Source: Sabellastarte sp. h YS-2021
Lineage: Eukaryota > Annelida > Polychaeta > Sabellida > Sabellidae
Length of the DNA: 64,000 bases
Assembly (NCBI GenBank): GCA_964017235.1
Contig: OZ024935.1
Coordinates: forward strand, 1,178,001-1,242,000
Direction: 5' to 3'
The translations under genes and the position numbers were made by a program. The notes under the pieces are model-generated. The model searched no databases, was not told the DNA's origin, and was given only the letters and a program-made list of their open reading frames with translations. Shown one piece after another: positions 1 through 12,568 of the stretch (position 1 is the first letter of the stretch; each line of letters opens with the position of its first letter).

Positions 1-1009
1 ATATAATAATATGCACAAATTATTTTTTCCAAAATTGATACCCAAGTGTAGTTCATTTAGTTCTGTTGCTAAATCATTTATGTAGATATTGAATAACGTG
101 GGGGAGAGGGTGTCACCTTGTCTAACTCCACAGTCAGAAATAAACCAATCAGTGTAATAGTTATTTATCCGTATACTGTTATAAGTATTAGCATACAATG
201 ACTTAATGGCCCAATATATATTTCCAGTGATGTTATATTTCAACAATTTATAGAAGAGTAGAGTACGATTAATTCTATCAAATGCTTTTTCAAAGTCAAT
301 GAAGGCTGCAAATGTAGTTTGATTCCTGTTCATTCTCTGTTTGATAATAGTACTGATATTATATACATGTTCATGGCATGATTTACCCTCCCTAAATCCA
401 TATTGTTCATCACAGATAAGATTCTGTGAATTAAGGAATGATGTCACTCGTGCATTCAATATACCAGTGTAAATTTTACATGTGGTAGGTAAAAGGCTGA
501 TACCCCGATAAGACATAGGTAAATATGGATCCTTATCTGCCCCCTTTGGTATGGGGTGAATAACTGCTTTTAACCATACACTTGGAAGACAATGATTCTG
601 GAAACAGTATTTGAACATTTTATACAAAGCATATACAGTTTCATTATTTTTCAGAACCTCACTTGGTATCTTATCTACACCAGGTGCTTTATTTCTTTTA
701 GCTTTACCAACCTGTTTGGCAACTTCACTATAGGATATAGCTTTGTTCAGTGTTAAATTTAAGCTATTTGGGTCACAATGATTTTCTTTTTCCTGTACCT
801 GGTCACAAATAGATCTGTAACTTTCGTTATCAAATTGGCTTGTATTTTCATTGTTAGAATTGTATATACGACTAAAATCATTTTTCCATTTTTGCAACAC
901 TTGATCTATGTTATTTGTTATAATCTCACCTGACCTTACTGATAAAGGTATATTTTTCTTTTTACTACCCAAAGTTTGTAATTTATTCCAGAATATACAT
1001 ACTAGGCAC
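1..1009 (-). CDS. LINE reverse transcriptase, partial, open frame
   Basis: Minus-strand translation is open for about 336 codons without a stop from near 1009 to the window edge. It encodes the reverse transcriptase of a non-LTR retrotransposon. Landmarks in order: NKAPGVDKIPSEVL (template-binding region), VIHPIPKGADKDPYLPMSYR, a GISLLP block, YGFREGKSC, FIDFEKAFDRINRTLL (motif A with catalytic Asp, near 268-300), and GVRQGDTLSPTLFNIYINDL (motif B, near 65-130). The frame reaches the window end just at the expected F/YADD motif (last residues ILLY). The upstream endonuclease is absent, so the copy is 5'-truncated where it meets the element at 1010. No frameshift was found, which suggests a recent insertion. 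I could not assign the clade from these motifs alone. Confidence 0.93.
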
Positions 1010-1316
1010 TAGCAGATCCAGGGGGGGGGGTCAGGGGGTTCGAACCCCCCCCCCCCCCCCCCCCCCCCCCTCCTGGAAAAATAATGTAAAGGGGTTCAAC
1101 CCAAAGTACAAAATTATTTCTTGACAGTGGTGTTAAATTTACAGGAAATGCACTCTATTTTTACCAAAAATTAATTTTTTTTCCAGGGGGGCATGCCCCC
1201 CGACCCCCTTAGTTATAATATGTCTGATGTGAACCCCCACCTTACTCAATGTGAACCCCCACCTTACTCGATGTGAACCCCCACCTTACATAAAAGCTGG
1301 GTCCGCCCCTGCTAGG
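1010..1316. mobile_element. Non-autonomous hAT-like DNA element
   Basis: The ends form imperfect terminal inverted repeats: left AGCAGATCCAGGGGGGG, right (reverse complement) AGCAGGGGCGGACCCAGC. The CAGGGGCGGAYCCAG end type is common in invertebrate hAT non-autonomous elements (family knowledge). CTAG flanks both ends and may be the rest of the target duplication. Inside are an 11-base G run, a 26-base C run (1045-1070) and three tandem 22-bp units. No coding potential. Confidence 0.6.
1226..1289. repeat. 22-bp tandem repeat, three units
   Basis: Three consecutive near-identical copies of ATGTGAACCCCCACCTTACT occur at 1226-1247, 1248-1269 and 1270-1289 (the last slightly short). They lie inside the hAT-like element near its right end. 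Confidence 0.9.
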
Positions 1317-3900
1317 ATACAGCTACTATATACTAAAACACTAAAAGCCAATGCACTAATGTAACATTGAGACTGCTGGTTCTTGTCACACTTTGTCATC
1401 ATAACAAATAAAACCCTGAAACAATACAACTAACATTCAGGAGGACTGTCACTAAATATATATCCCTACATTCAACAATGGTTGATATTACAACATTTCA
1501 TTCACTATAATTTTTAGAGATGTTCAATTACTCAAATAATACAAAATAGCATACACCAGTATACAACTAGGTATTACTTCTACAAGAAGACACATCTAAT
1601 TTACCAGAGCATTTACCACATATTGCCAATATGAAATATAACACAAATAATTTAATTTTTACCCCATATGAAACTCAGTGGTTCAAACCCTGCACCCAGC
1701 ACTTCAGATCACACTCTCCTGAATAAACCAATTTCCAGTTCTTACAACAGTGATTGAATGAAACATTTAAGTTTCTGAAAAAACATTGTCAATAAAATCA
1801 AGCAACACTGTAGTAAAATTATCATAGAACATTTAAGTCAATCAGATAATTCGACAAGCAAAAATAACCCTATTATCATTCACCAGTAAGTATTTAAACT
1901 TTACAAATGAAGATAATTAACTCTCATAAAAACACCATTAATAATAATATCACAAACATATTACACAGAGTTGGCCACCAAGATTACACAAATTCAGGTC
2001 TACACAAGATCTATGCAAAATATTTAATTCTGACTGAAGAATTGTATAAAATATAAACTTATCCCAGCCAAAAAAACTGTAATCCAAATCTGCCACAAAC
2101 ACCCAAAATACAAATCCCCTTTCCCTCCAAAAACTTGAAACCTATTTACAAATACTTCTTCCAAAGTTGATTATTAATTAACATGTCACAAAGTACCTAC
2201 ACATGACATTTATTAAATGCACAAATAGCCTAGACAGATATATTCTAGTTCCCAAAATAAAATAACACCATCAACAACCTAGCCTTTACAAGGCTTATAA
2301 CAAATAATACACCTGGTGAGAATGGTAAAAAGTGGCATTAGAAACATTATAACAAAATCAGTACGCTAGGTTACACTAGGCTAATATTAAACAAGAATGG
2401 GTGGTTAAAGTTAAATAAAGAGACAATAATTTTTACACTTTATCCACAGGACTTAGACAACAATTATAAATAGACACATCCCCATTTAAGGTGCAATACA
2501 TGGTTAGCCATACCAAATCCCATGAAATTTACCACAGTTGCAATTGTAATGACATCTAAACATCACTTGATACATATCATGTTATAGCTTTGTCAGTGTA
2601 TGAATTCTGCCATTTATGTAGTAGTCCTTGCTGACCAGAGTGGGGAAATGAGTTAATGTGAGGGATGTGGGAATTAAGAAGGGAAATTTTAATATGCAGC
2701 TTTATGCCAGATATGACTAGTTAAGGTTGCAATATGTGTCAAGTGTCAAATGGACCCTTATTTGAAATGATCATCTATTTCGTTAGAAGTAAAATTACAC
2801 AGTGACAGAGAATTCAACAAATTCAGATACATTTTGTCATAGCATCAGAAAAATTGGAAATGGAATGGTAAAAATTGAATTGAAGCCTTTTGGGATTCCA
2901 ATTCTAAGTAGGAAGCAAATAATTGAATTCTGAGAAACATCCGAAAACTCAGAATTTCAAATTAGAGAGAGTTCTTGAAAACCATTTAATTCAACTTTAT
3001 CAGCCCTGACAGGCTATTTAGTTTGATGACAAAATACACACAGTAAAAAGTTATATTTCGTTCTGTTTGGGACAAGTGATATGTTATATACACAAAAACA
3101 TTTGTTTTATTTGCCATTCTATGAATGTGTCAATTCTATTTGCTATAATGACATAAAGAAGTTTGAATGGACAATTTGCTATAATGTTTTTTTATTGGCC
3201 TGTCATCTTGAAAAAAAAGAGATATCTTATGTTTCAATCCAGTGTTTTAATGATACTTGAGGATAGTTGCTTGAATAAAAAAAAAACAAATTATGACTTT
3301 TCTGATTAAAATCTATTACACAAATCTTGAAAAAGAAACCAAAAAAGTGTATAAAAAATTTAGTATAATAATACCTTAGGGCTGAATTTCCTTAATATAT
3401 TTCTTGAATATCTGCCCTAAGGAAAAGACAATAAATAATTTTAGAAATCTAAAAATGAGGAAGAACTTTTGCTTAACTTTCTGTTGATCTTATTGGCAAT
3501 TGAGTACACCTGTATTTTTAATACAAAAATATCATTATTTATTATTGTTATTGGTTATACATCAAAAATAGCCCTTAGATATCACAAACAACCGATATTA
3601 CACATATACCTGTGACCATAACCTTACTAAATCTAAAAGCCTCAGCGGCTTCATGGTGAACAAGATTGCTATCTAATCAATTTAAAACAACATAGCATAA
3701 GTCAATCAATCCAGCCTTTAACTGTAAATCTAAACCTCTTGCAAAAAATCATTCTGATCAAAAAGCAAACACTGAATTTTTCTGGTCTCAAAAGGCAATT
3801 CAGTTTGCATGCAAATGACTTAAAAACAAGCAATGTGTAACGTTTTTCAAACTTTTGTAAGATCTTGTTCAGTCTTAGATTTAAACACTATTCTTAAAAT
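1317..3900. other. AT-rich stretch without recognised genes
   Basis: No open frame of note, no tRNA-like boxes, and no recognisable transposon protein on either strand. It contains short A or T runs only. A GTTCAAACCC word near 1681 resembles a pol III B box but has no partner A box. Confidence 0.6.
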
Positions 3901-3920
3901 TCTAAGAATACGAAAAAATC

Positions 3921-3962
3921 TAAGAATAAGAATTTAATGAATACCAGAAATTCTTATTCTTA
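3921..3962. repeat. 15-bp inverted repeat hairpin
   Basis: TAAGAATAAGAATTT at 3921-3935 pairs perfectly with AAATTCTTATTCTTA at 3948-3962 around a 12-base loop. Related TCTAAGAATA words lie on both sides (3880-4015), suggesting the core of a small AT-rich foldback element. Confidence 0.75.
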
Positions 3963-4015
3963 CAATGTTTTAAGAAAAAAATCTAAGAAAATTATTATTC
4001 TAAGCATTAGAATGT

Positions 4016-7000
4016 TAGTGCATACATGCCCTGTTGTGTATTCTGTAGTGATGTCATACTTAAAGATGATAAAAATGGTAGAAATATCAACAAAAAAAGA
4101 AAAAAAGTAAAGAAATTAATTGCAAGGGAACATATGACTTATTAGTACAGATAAGAACCATTTGATGCATCACAGACAGCACAAACCATTGTCACTCTCA
4201 TTTGACAAAAAAAAATCAACTGTCACTCAACTATGTCCAACTGACACAAACTGCATTTTTATGACTGACCTTCGAATTATAGGGTGGAAACTGCTGTCGA
4301 TATATGTATTTTATTGTAACAACCAGTATAGTTACTTTCCAGACCAAGGGCTTTCCTATGTGACCTATGTGACCTATGGGTAATAAATGGATGATTAAGG
4401 AGAAAGATTAACGGAGTCATCATTGCTGGAGTGTAACTTGAGTAAAATTAAATTTCTTTATCCCTGTATCCCATCTATATCTCATCTTTGGTTTCTATGA
4501 TTTATTTGGGATTATATCATTTAATTAAGGAATAAACCCCCTTAAGCTACATATATCCAGTATGGCTGAGGCAGATTTGGTTTGTCTCATAACATACAAA
4601 TTCATACAAATTACAGACACTTGTATTTCTGGTTGTTGAAAGTTCCAACCTTTGTATATCTCACATTTCAAACCCACATTTAAAGGTGTTTTGAGAAGAA
4701 AGTAGAAACTAGTAGGATATAGTGTAGTATTTTGACAGGCTTCCTTCATCTGCCCTGTCTTAACATTGAAAATTGGCCACTTATTTAATGATTCCAATCG
4801 GTTGCATTGCAAAATCATGATAAACTGTGCTCATTTTTTCATATTAACCACTGAACACCAGTAAATGTACTGAGAGGAAAGGTTAACTCAAATTGAAGTC
4901 AACTGTTTCAATCAAATCTGCCAAATTCTTTTATTTTATAGTTTTGTAAATATGAGTTCATATATGATATTATATAAACCACTAATATAGCCAATCTTGG
5001 AATTTACTTGCAATTTCCTTAATATTGTTTTAACTTTATTTTATTATTTCTTATCACTCTATGTATTTGTTTTACTAAACTAATTAATATATACAGTCTC
5101 TTTTTTAAAGATATAAGTGTTTTGCAATTAATAATCAAGTAGATAATCTATTTTTAAAAGTGTATAAAAAGTTTCTTTTATCAATTAATCTTCTTCACCA
5201 GTTTAGGTGAAACATAACAGGCTTTAGCAAAGTGAAATATCTTTTCAAACTTTTCAGAAAATATATGAGGCCCATTAAGTATGTGATAACCGGACAAAAG
5301 TTAAATGCATTTGCCATTCATCATTTTCGAGGATTCATCAAGGATTAAGCAAAAATGTATTTTTAACAAAATACGAAAATAATTAATGAATTTCAAAGGC
5401 ACATATATAAATGACATGTGTCATTCTGTTTTATTTCAGTTTTTATTCAAATAAATTATTCTGTGAGTGACAAAAACCTCTTTTCCTAATTTTTCCTAAT
5501 TTGTAACCACTTTTGTATAGTTTATCATGTCTTCTTTGTTAACAATTCAATTCGTGCTATTTAAAGTACTCATCTCCTTTCAGAGGACCCTGTGTTTTAA
5601 AATGTAGCATGTATGTTCACATGTCTTGGTGCTGTTGCGCCTTAGACTTCCCTTTCGCTAATGGGATTGTTTCACTAAAGCCGAGCAAGTCTTCTATCTA
5701 CCCCCATAGTTTTAGTGAGCCAAATTTGAAGCCAAGCCTTCAGTGTTAATGTATTGAGCATTTTGGTGTTGCCCCCCCTCCCTTCTGCATAAAGGGAAGG
5801 GGTGAAAGTATTGTACTTGGATCTGTCTGTCTGTCTGTCCAAGTAAATAACACTAAGACTGTATCTGTTACAGGACCAAGTGGTTACTTGTTCAATTTCA
5901 ACAAGTTGGTTCTCTAATATTCCCAAAACAAATTTAGGACTGTGGATAATTGTTGTTAAGTGACAATATTCAGCAGCAACTATGCAATTTATTAGAATGT
6001 TTTGTATTTATTCAGGTATCCATGTGCTTAATGTCCCAACTCAGGGATTCTAAGGCACGCCATCCAAATTGTAATGCATAGATCAGAAGTCGTAAAACAT
6101 GATAAGGTTTTCACCAGGGGAGCATCGGAGTTCGGTAGTAAGAAAACCTAGGGAGGAATTTATTTGGAAATATAACTGTACATTTACAATGTTGCAAGAA
6201 TTACTACATGTGGCTAATTGAAATAAACACAAACAATAAAATTTAAATATATTGCACACAAAGTGAATATTCAATAATAATTTACCAAATAATCTCAGTT
6301 TGTGTTTCAAAGGTGCTTTACATTACAGGGTTCAAAATAAGGATAATGTTTGACTGCAGACAATAGCTCTGACGAAAGTATTTACAGAGCTATGCTAAAT
6401 ATAAAACCCGATATAAGACACATAACTAGCATGTGGATGGAGACCAATAAACTTTATTGGCTTTTTCATCTTCATTCCTACTGATTCTTCCGTGTCTCTA
6501 CTGAAACATGTTCAAGGTAGTTTATAGTTATATTCTACAAATGAAATTTTCTATTAGACAATCTTATTCACATGTTTCTATATGGCATAAATGTATACAG
6601 GCATATATTTTTCACCGTCCAAATCTCAATATTTCTTCAAGCTTGTTAACTTGCATGCCAACAGTAAAATCGACAGCTCGAGACATTTTTTTACAGAAAA
6701 TTTGTCTTTTTTATCCAGAATATGATACGGATACTTGCCTAAAAGCAGTGTTTCCTTCCTTTGGTCAGGCCAGAGACACATTCAAATTACTTAAAGATCT
6801 GCCCATTAATTTAGGAGTAATGGAAACCAGAAAGTTATGGTCAGTGAAAATCATACCTTTGAAATGTCGTTTTTTTGTATCAAGAATAGAATATCTGTAA
6901 ATTTTACTCTTTTCTTTTATTGTGTAGAGACCAAAATTGTATGTACATTCCTTTATTGGAGTTATCACCCATACAGACAAAGAAACAGGCAAATTAATGC

Positions 7001-8285
7001 ACCCCCAAAAATAACCTTTTTATGATGGCAATAAAGTAACCACAAGTGAAACTATTACATCATTGGTATAAGTGAAGTCATTTTTAGACATCATAAAGCA
7101 CCGACAAGGTCACGTGACACTAAGCTGTAAACAGGGTCAGTTCAGAGAATTATGGGTAGTTACTGCAGGTTTATTTACTGACCAATGGAAGGGTAAAGTC
7201 ACTGTCTTCTCATTTATTTAAGGGTTGCAGTCTTTGGAGTTGATTTGAAATGGTGCTTTGTTGGTTATACTAATCTTGATAAAGCTGAATTTTGTTACTC
7301 TTTAATATCATTCTCAGGGCCATACAATGCATTGAAAGTGAGGATTAAGTACACACAAGTAACATCATTATTAAGGTAATTGAATCTTTCCCATAAATGT
7401 TTTACATCAAGGTGTATCACTTCAGAGGGCAAAAGGAATTTCAAGAAATACTGAATAATGCAACATTTTTATTTAAATTTATAAACCAAACAGGAAACAT
7501 GGAGTACATTGCCTGCAACAGTTAGATTAAATAAATATCAATTTGGCGCATTAACTCAATTTATCCCTGCAAGCTGAGCGGCTTCCCTTAGTGTAAACAA
7601 CACCATTACCAGGGCTGATGGCGGGATTGTGTTCAAGGACACAGCAACCCAAGTGGGAATTAGTGAGGACATAAGGGTTTAACTAAGGGTCCTGTTTGGT
7701 ATGGAGAGAGCAATTTATTATAACACTTCAGCTGGTAGATTTTTGTTTGTTGTGGACAGAGGTTTTACATTGTCTGACACCAGAAAGTGTTTAACTTTTA
7801 CACTAATCTTTGTCAAGGTGACACTGGCATAATACTGTTAATTTCCATTAATTTAATTATGCTTTTTGCATTTGCAAAATGACAAATTGTTGTGAACAGC
7901 TCAAAAGGACGCAGAAACAAACAAAAAAGGGAATCTCCAATTTTAGAGAGTATGCACCCTTACTGGGAAAATGTTATTATGGGTTTGACAACTATAGATA
8001 CAGACAGTCCACTGTAAGTCTGAAGAAATATGTTATAATAAATAAACGAGTAAAGGCAATAAAACATCCCAAGTCCACATTACAACACTCTCTCGTGTCA
8101 AATCATGTAAAAATGTCATCCACATGTTACAATTCAATCTAATCTAAGCACTGTTATAGCAATTTATCTTAATCGTGTGACAAACTGCAAATTGCAACTG
8201 TACATAAATATGTTGAGTAAGAGTAGGTCTATTATCATAGTGAGGTCATACCTAAAAGGAAACAGGGAGACGAGATCTCTATGGC
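4016..8285. other. Gene-poor stretch
   Basis: No protein family recognised. Small items: three tandem copies of TGACCTATG near 4358-4380; a short TCTG microsatellite near 5823-5840; words resembling the CR1 3' tail (TTGCGCCTTAGA near 5635); a GGTCACGTGAC palindrome near 7110. A 130-codon plus-strand open frame at 6508-6900 has no recognisable motif and no clear splice context. Confidence 0.5.
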
Positions 8286-9545
8286 AGATAATTTCCATAG
8301 AACATTATAGCACTTAATCTCTCGCTTAAAAATAGACTCTAGGTGCATGATAAGGAAAGCACCACAGAGAAAGTCCAGAAAAAAAGTCAGAAACTAGGGT
8401 GGGTATGCTTTTGCAAAGAGGTAGGTTTTTATCTTCCTTCTGAACAAGCGAAAAAAAGTAACTGAGCATACATTGTAAGGCAGCTTATCCCACATCTTTG
8501 GGGCATCATAGGCAAAGCTGAGGCCAAAATGCTAAGTAGACTCATATACTGATGAGGCAAAGTGTGGAACCTCAAGAAAACACGCCATCGGCTATATTCT
8601 CTGAGTAGACACACTGTGTCTAGGTTTGAGAAAAAGTTCAAAATATTTAGGACACCCACTTTGTAGAAACTGGCACACCAGTAAGGCAGTTTTAAATACA
8701 AAGTAATGATCAATAGGTAGACAATGAAGAGTCTTCCTAACAGGAAGTGATATTTGAGTACTTGGTGGTATCAGTAACAATTTTAGCAAGATTATTCTGG
8801 ACATATTGAAGCTTACAATGATCAAAAGCAGAGAGACTCCTAACCAAAACATTTACAGCTATAAGAACACCATCATGCATGAGATACCCTCTGCGACACT
8901 TAAGATCGTGATTTGAGCAAAACATGTCTTACTGGTGTTCTGAATATACCTTGAAAAAGAGAAATCAGTGTCAAAGCATACACCAGGTTCCTGACCATCT
9001 AAGCTGGTAAGAGGAAGTTACCAAGGATATTGACTGGGAAAAAATTGTTGAGTTTTCATCATTAAATCTTTGAACCAAAAATAATGAATATGCTTTTATC
9101 AGGATTTAGCTAGGCTTCAGCTTGTTTGCAGATAACCATTTCTGACATTATTTAAGCAGTTTTTAACCTGTCAAAAGCTGAGCTGTGTGTAAGATTAACA
9201 CATAAATGTGTATCGTCAGAATAAAAGTGTACTCCAATGCCAGGATGGTGTCAAATAGCTTCGCGGAGGAGAGCAGTGTATAATGAAAAGAGTATCTGAC
9301 CAAGGGCAGAGCCCTGGGGCACTCCATACAATGGCTTCTTAGAGTCAGATAGAATAGAAACACTAATGCACTGATAGCAATCAAAGACTTAGGACTTGAA
9401 CCAGTGTACATGAATGACACCAAACTAAGAACTTAGACAATCTAGGAGCAGGCCATGATCAATGCTATCAAAAGCTGTCGTTTAGTCAAGTAGCACAACA
9501 GCAGTGGCATCACCTCGAGCTAGAGGGGGGTGGACATCATTGTTA
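8286..9545 (-). mobile_element. CR1-like LINE, 5'-truncated, with 3' tail
   Basis: Minus-strand fragments read, in element order: TTAFDSIDHGLLLDCL (motif A, near 9450-9500), GxALGQILFSLYTALLREA (motif B region, near 9270-9320), HFYSDDTHLCV (active site with YSDD, near 9200-9230), a KTLHCLPIDHYFVFKTALLV stretch (near 8700-8760), and SSVYESTKHFGLSFAYDAPKMW (near 8480-8560). These are CR1-type RT and C-terminal blocks. Several frameshifts and stops break the frame. The left end carries the family's 3' UTR words (GAGATTAAGTGCTATAA in reverse complement, near 8308-8330), so the 3' end is present and the 5' half is lost. Confidence 0.88.
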
Positions 9546-9559
9546 ATTGACAGAAATTC

Positions 9560-9810
9560 AGTTTCAGTGACCAAACTTAGGAGCTAGGCCTTTGCAAATA
9601 GGTAAATATTTTAGCTTTTTCCTGAAGGAGGCAATTGAAGTACCATTGTGTACAGTGTCAGGTAGGTCATTCCATATCTAAGTAGCACCGAAGGCAAAGC
9701 TACTACTGAAATGTTTGACTCCACAAAACATCAAAAGAATTGAAGTTGTATTATAAATTTCCTTTGAGGTATTTCTGAAGCCAAATTGTATACTTATTTT
9801 AAGCTTGCTT
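9560..9810 (-). mobile_element. CR1-like LINE C-terminal fragment
   Basis: The minus strand encodes VKHFSSSFAFGAT, a stop, IWNDLPDTVHNGTSIAS and FRKKLKYLP, the standard C-terminal block of CR1-like ORF2. It abuts the longer CR1 fragment on its left but repeats the same domain, so it is a separate insertion rather than a continuation. Confidence 0.8.
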
Positions 9811-10550
9811 AAGTCATTAATTTATGATTGGGTTTCAATGTCCTTGATCACAATCCCATCATCACCTGGGTTTATTTGTTTCAATAACAATACGTGTAGT
9901 GACAGTAAACCATTGTTTCTGTGCGGTAAAATTTTGTTTATTTAATGTTATATTTCTGTGTAATGTATGTAGCTTCTATTAAAGATGAAAACTCCAAAAT
10001 TGATTTTATAAGTATTTGTTGGATTAATATACATGAACTGATACTTTTACAACGCTACAACAGAACTTCTGAAAGATTTTACTGTTCTTCAGTTTGATTT
10101 AACCTTTTCTCTTAATACATTGGCTGGTATGATTGCTGTTTTAATTTTTTAATGTTTTAATTTAAAAATCTGCACTGTACACTAATAGCAATAACTATAT
10201 ACACTAGAATGTTTACTGCCTCACTCCAGAATGGAGAAAGGTACTCAGTGTATGAAACATTACACCACAAACTTCCTGGTAAATTGTACTTTTACTTTGA
10301 GATATGACAATTGGAGTTGAAATGCTAAAAATAAAGAGGTTCTTTTGGAACTTTTTTTTACAACCACCACAAATGCAAGTGTATATTGTTGTTTAGTTTG
10401 AGACAACTATTTTTGACATAAATTAATCTTAGGGGATTTTTTAAGAGTGAGCTCTCCGTGACTCTTGCTTCTAGAGGTGACTAATTTTATCTTTTTTTCA
10501 TTTTCTTTTGTTTTGTTAACATGCAAGCTACAGTGAGGCTCTCCCATTTA
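9811..10550. other. Gene-less stretch
   Basis: AT-rich sequence with no recognisable coding, SINE or MITE structure. Confidence 0.5.
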
Positions 10551-10554
10551 AAAA

Positions 10555-10885
10555 ATCAGTTTTTTTTGTGGTACCGGATTTTCATGAAAATTTACAATTC
10601 CAACAAGGAATCTGCCCTTCCAGTGTGCACTACAGGTGTTTCAGTGCTTCCAAGCTGTGATCTACTGATGGCTTTCCAGCTCTAGCCTCTAGATCAAAAG
10701 GATTTTCAGCCTTTTCAGCCCTATTTTCAGAATTTTTTGGTCACCTCACTTTCATGGAATTTGTTCTTCCAGTGAGGAATCTGCCCCTCCAGTATGCATT
10801 ACTGTTGTTTCTGATTACTTCCAAACTCAGTGCCCTACTGATGGCTTTGGGGCTTGTGCCTGTAGATTGAAAGACTTTTCGGCAT
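10555..10885. repeat. Diverged tandem duplication, unit about 170 bp
   Basis: Two adjacent copies are offset by 169-173 bases. Shared landmarks are GGAATCTGCCC (10608 and 10777), CCAGTRTGCAYTAC, TTCCAARCT and CTACTGATGGCTTT (10662 and 10835). Differences and small indels indicate an old duplication. A 90-codon minus frame overlaps the second copy but shows no motif. Confidence 0.75.
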
Positions 10886-11114
10886 TGTTGCAATATCAAT
10901 ATAAACACAAACAAATGATTTACGCTAAAGATTGAGTAAAGATAGAAAACTGGAAGAAGTGAAAAACAGTTTAGGAGAATACCCTTATATACTTTAACTG
11001 AAGTAACATCCAACCAACAATGATTCTTCTGCTTCTCTCTATGTAATCATTCATTTAGTAGACATATAGCACATCATAAAATCTTTCATATGCAATGTAA
11101 CCCTACTAGCCCTT

Positions 11115-11452
11115 TTAATTTCAAAGGTCAGTCCTAAGATTGCAGTATGTCCTGAGAAATGTGTGTCGATTGGATGACCTTATGTCAAATATGAATGATT
11201 GTTTTTTTGTGCTGTATGTCATGCCAAATGGATCCTCTCTGTACTACTCAGGTCAGAGTGATAAATTTTTGTTTTCTTTGCTAGTCACATACCTTAAGAA
11301 GTTACAAAGGATAATATTTTGCTGTTTAGATTTGAGTTAAAAAGGTCAAAATAGTTTTAGTGTGTTCCCATTAGGTGTTCCTATTAGATTGATTCAAACC
11401 CTACTCTCACAAATAAAAACCTTTGCATCCACTAAACCACTGAGGTTTTGAG
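11115..11452 (-). mobile_element. tRNA-derived SINE, family D, copy 1
   Basis: Read on the minus strand it starts with a tRNA-like head: an A-box-like TGGTTTAGTGGATGCA near 11445-11430 and a B-box-like GGGTTTGAATC near 11404-11394. The body runs to a tail near 11115. The body matches a second copy at 21740-21990 (shared AAAGGTCAG, GCAGTATGT, GTGTC, AGTGAT words in the same order). The small plus-strand open frame inside it is incidental. Confidence 0.6.
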
Positions 11453-11455
11453 ATG

Positions 11456-12200
11456 CAGTAAGATTATGGTCACAAGTAACTGCTCATTATATTGGGGATC
11501 AGTGATTTGTAAAGTTTATCTGTGATTTCGATCCATTAGTAACAATAGATAAGAATAAACAAAAAAAAGCTTTCCTCTTTAAAACTTTGTCAACAAGTTA
11601 GCATTGCCTTACCACAATCTCCCCATCTACCTGTCATGTTAGAGGTGTTATACAATGAGCATCTCTCTGTGTGATACCCAGTAAGTCACCTTATCAAAAC
11701 TTTGGAAAGATACAGTTCTAATGGTAACTAACCAGATGTAATTTGATTCATCACTATATCAGAAAGTATCAAGAAATCAGAAATCAGAAAGTGGAACAGT
11801 TTCACTCTTACATTGTAGTAATAACACAAACACCACATTAAAATGCATGGGTTTTATTTAGTTGTCATGAGGAGTTCGCATATAAGAATATTTATAATAT
11901 TCCTAACAATATGCAATTTAAAAAGGGTAAATATACCTTCATTGCCTCAAGTCTGACTTTAAGTAAAGAAAACACCCCATTTGGGGAATCTATAACTTTT
12001 ATTATCATGACACTATTACTCTATTTTTTATTTACATTCGTACGTTTAATATTTTGAATATTATATAACAGTCATCTAACATCTATAAGACATTTATTCA
12101 AGTTTATTTATTCCATTACTAGGTATTTACATGAATATGTTAATGGAGTAGTATGCAGTATATAAATATTTATGCATGATTAGCATAGGTATACATAAAT
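11456..12200. other. Gene-less stretch
   Basis: AT-rich, no recognised coding sequence or repeat family on either strand. Confidence 0.5.
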
Positions 12201-12353
12201 AAAGGCCACCTTAAAGAGAGATCTACTTAAAGTTCCAAAAAATTGTGAGAGATTAGGGTGACCTTAACTCCAGTCTCCCGTGAGTTAAGGTCACATTAAA
12301 GTTTAATTGCAGAAAGTATAATTTTGAAGAAGAGTAGATTTAAGGTGGCCTTA
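12201..12353. mobile_element. Palindromic MITE
   Basis: The outer arms AAGGCCACCTTAAA (from 12202) and TTTAAGGTGGCCTT (to 12352) are perfect inverted repeats, followed inward by related AGATCTACT and AGTAGAT words. The centre contains a second stem, GTGACCTTAACTC paired with GAGTTAAGGTCAC (about 12259-12296). No coding capacity. The transposase family is not identifiable from the ends. Confidence 0.75.
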
Positions 12354-12568
12354 AAATTCTGATTGATAAATTACTTTTTTAGTTTAAGTTCCAAGGTTGG
12401 TATAGATTTATTACACGATTGCTTTACACTTGTTTTGATTTGTTCTGAGATAAAGTTGTAAATGAAGGTCAGAAAGGTTAAGATTGGAGGTCAAATTGTA
12501 AATGAAAGCCCCAGACCCCAACTATGGAGTAGGAGACAGTAGAGATGATGTTGAAAATTTTTTGCTAC

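Noticed and set aside
6508..6900. 130-codon plus-strand open frame
   Set aside because: No recognisable motif, no convincing splice sites or start context, and codon content like the AT-rich surroundings; an overlapping minus frame is equally open.
7070..7200. GGTCACGTGAC E-box and a Staf-like word, possible promoter
   Set aside because: Isolated short motifs without a CpG cluster, transcript or downstream gene.
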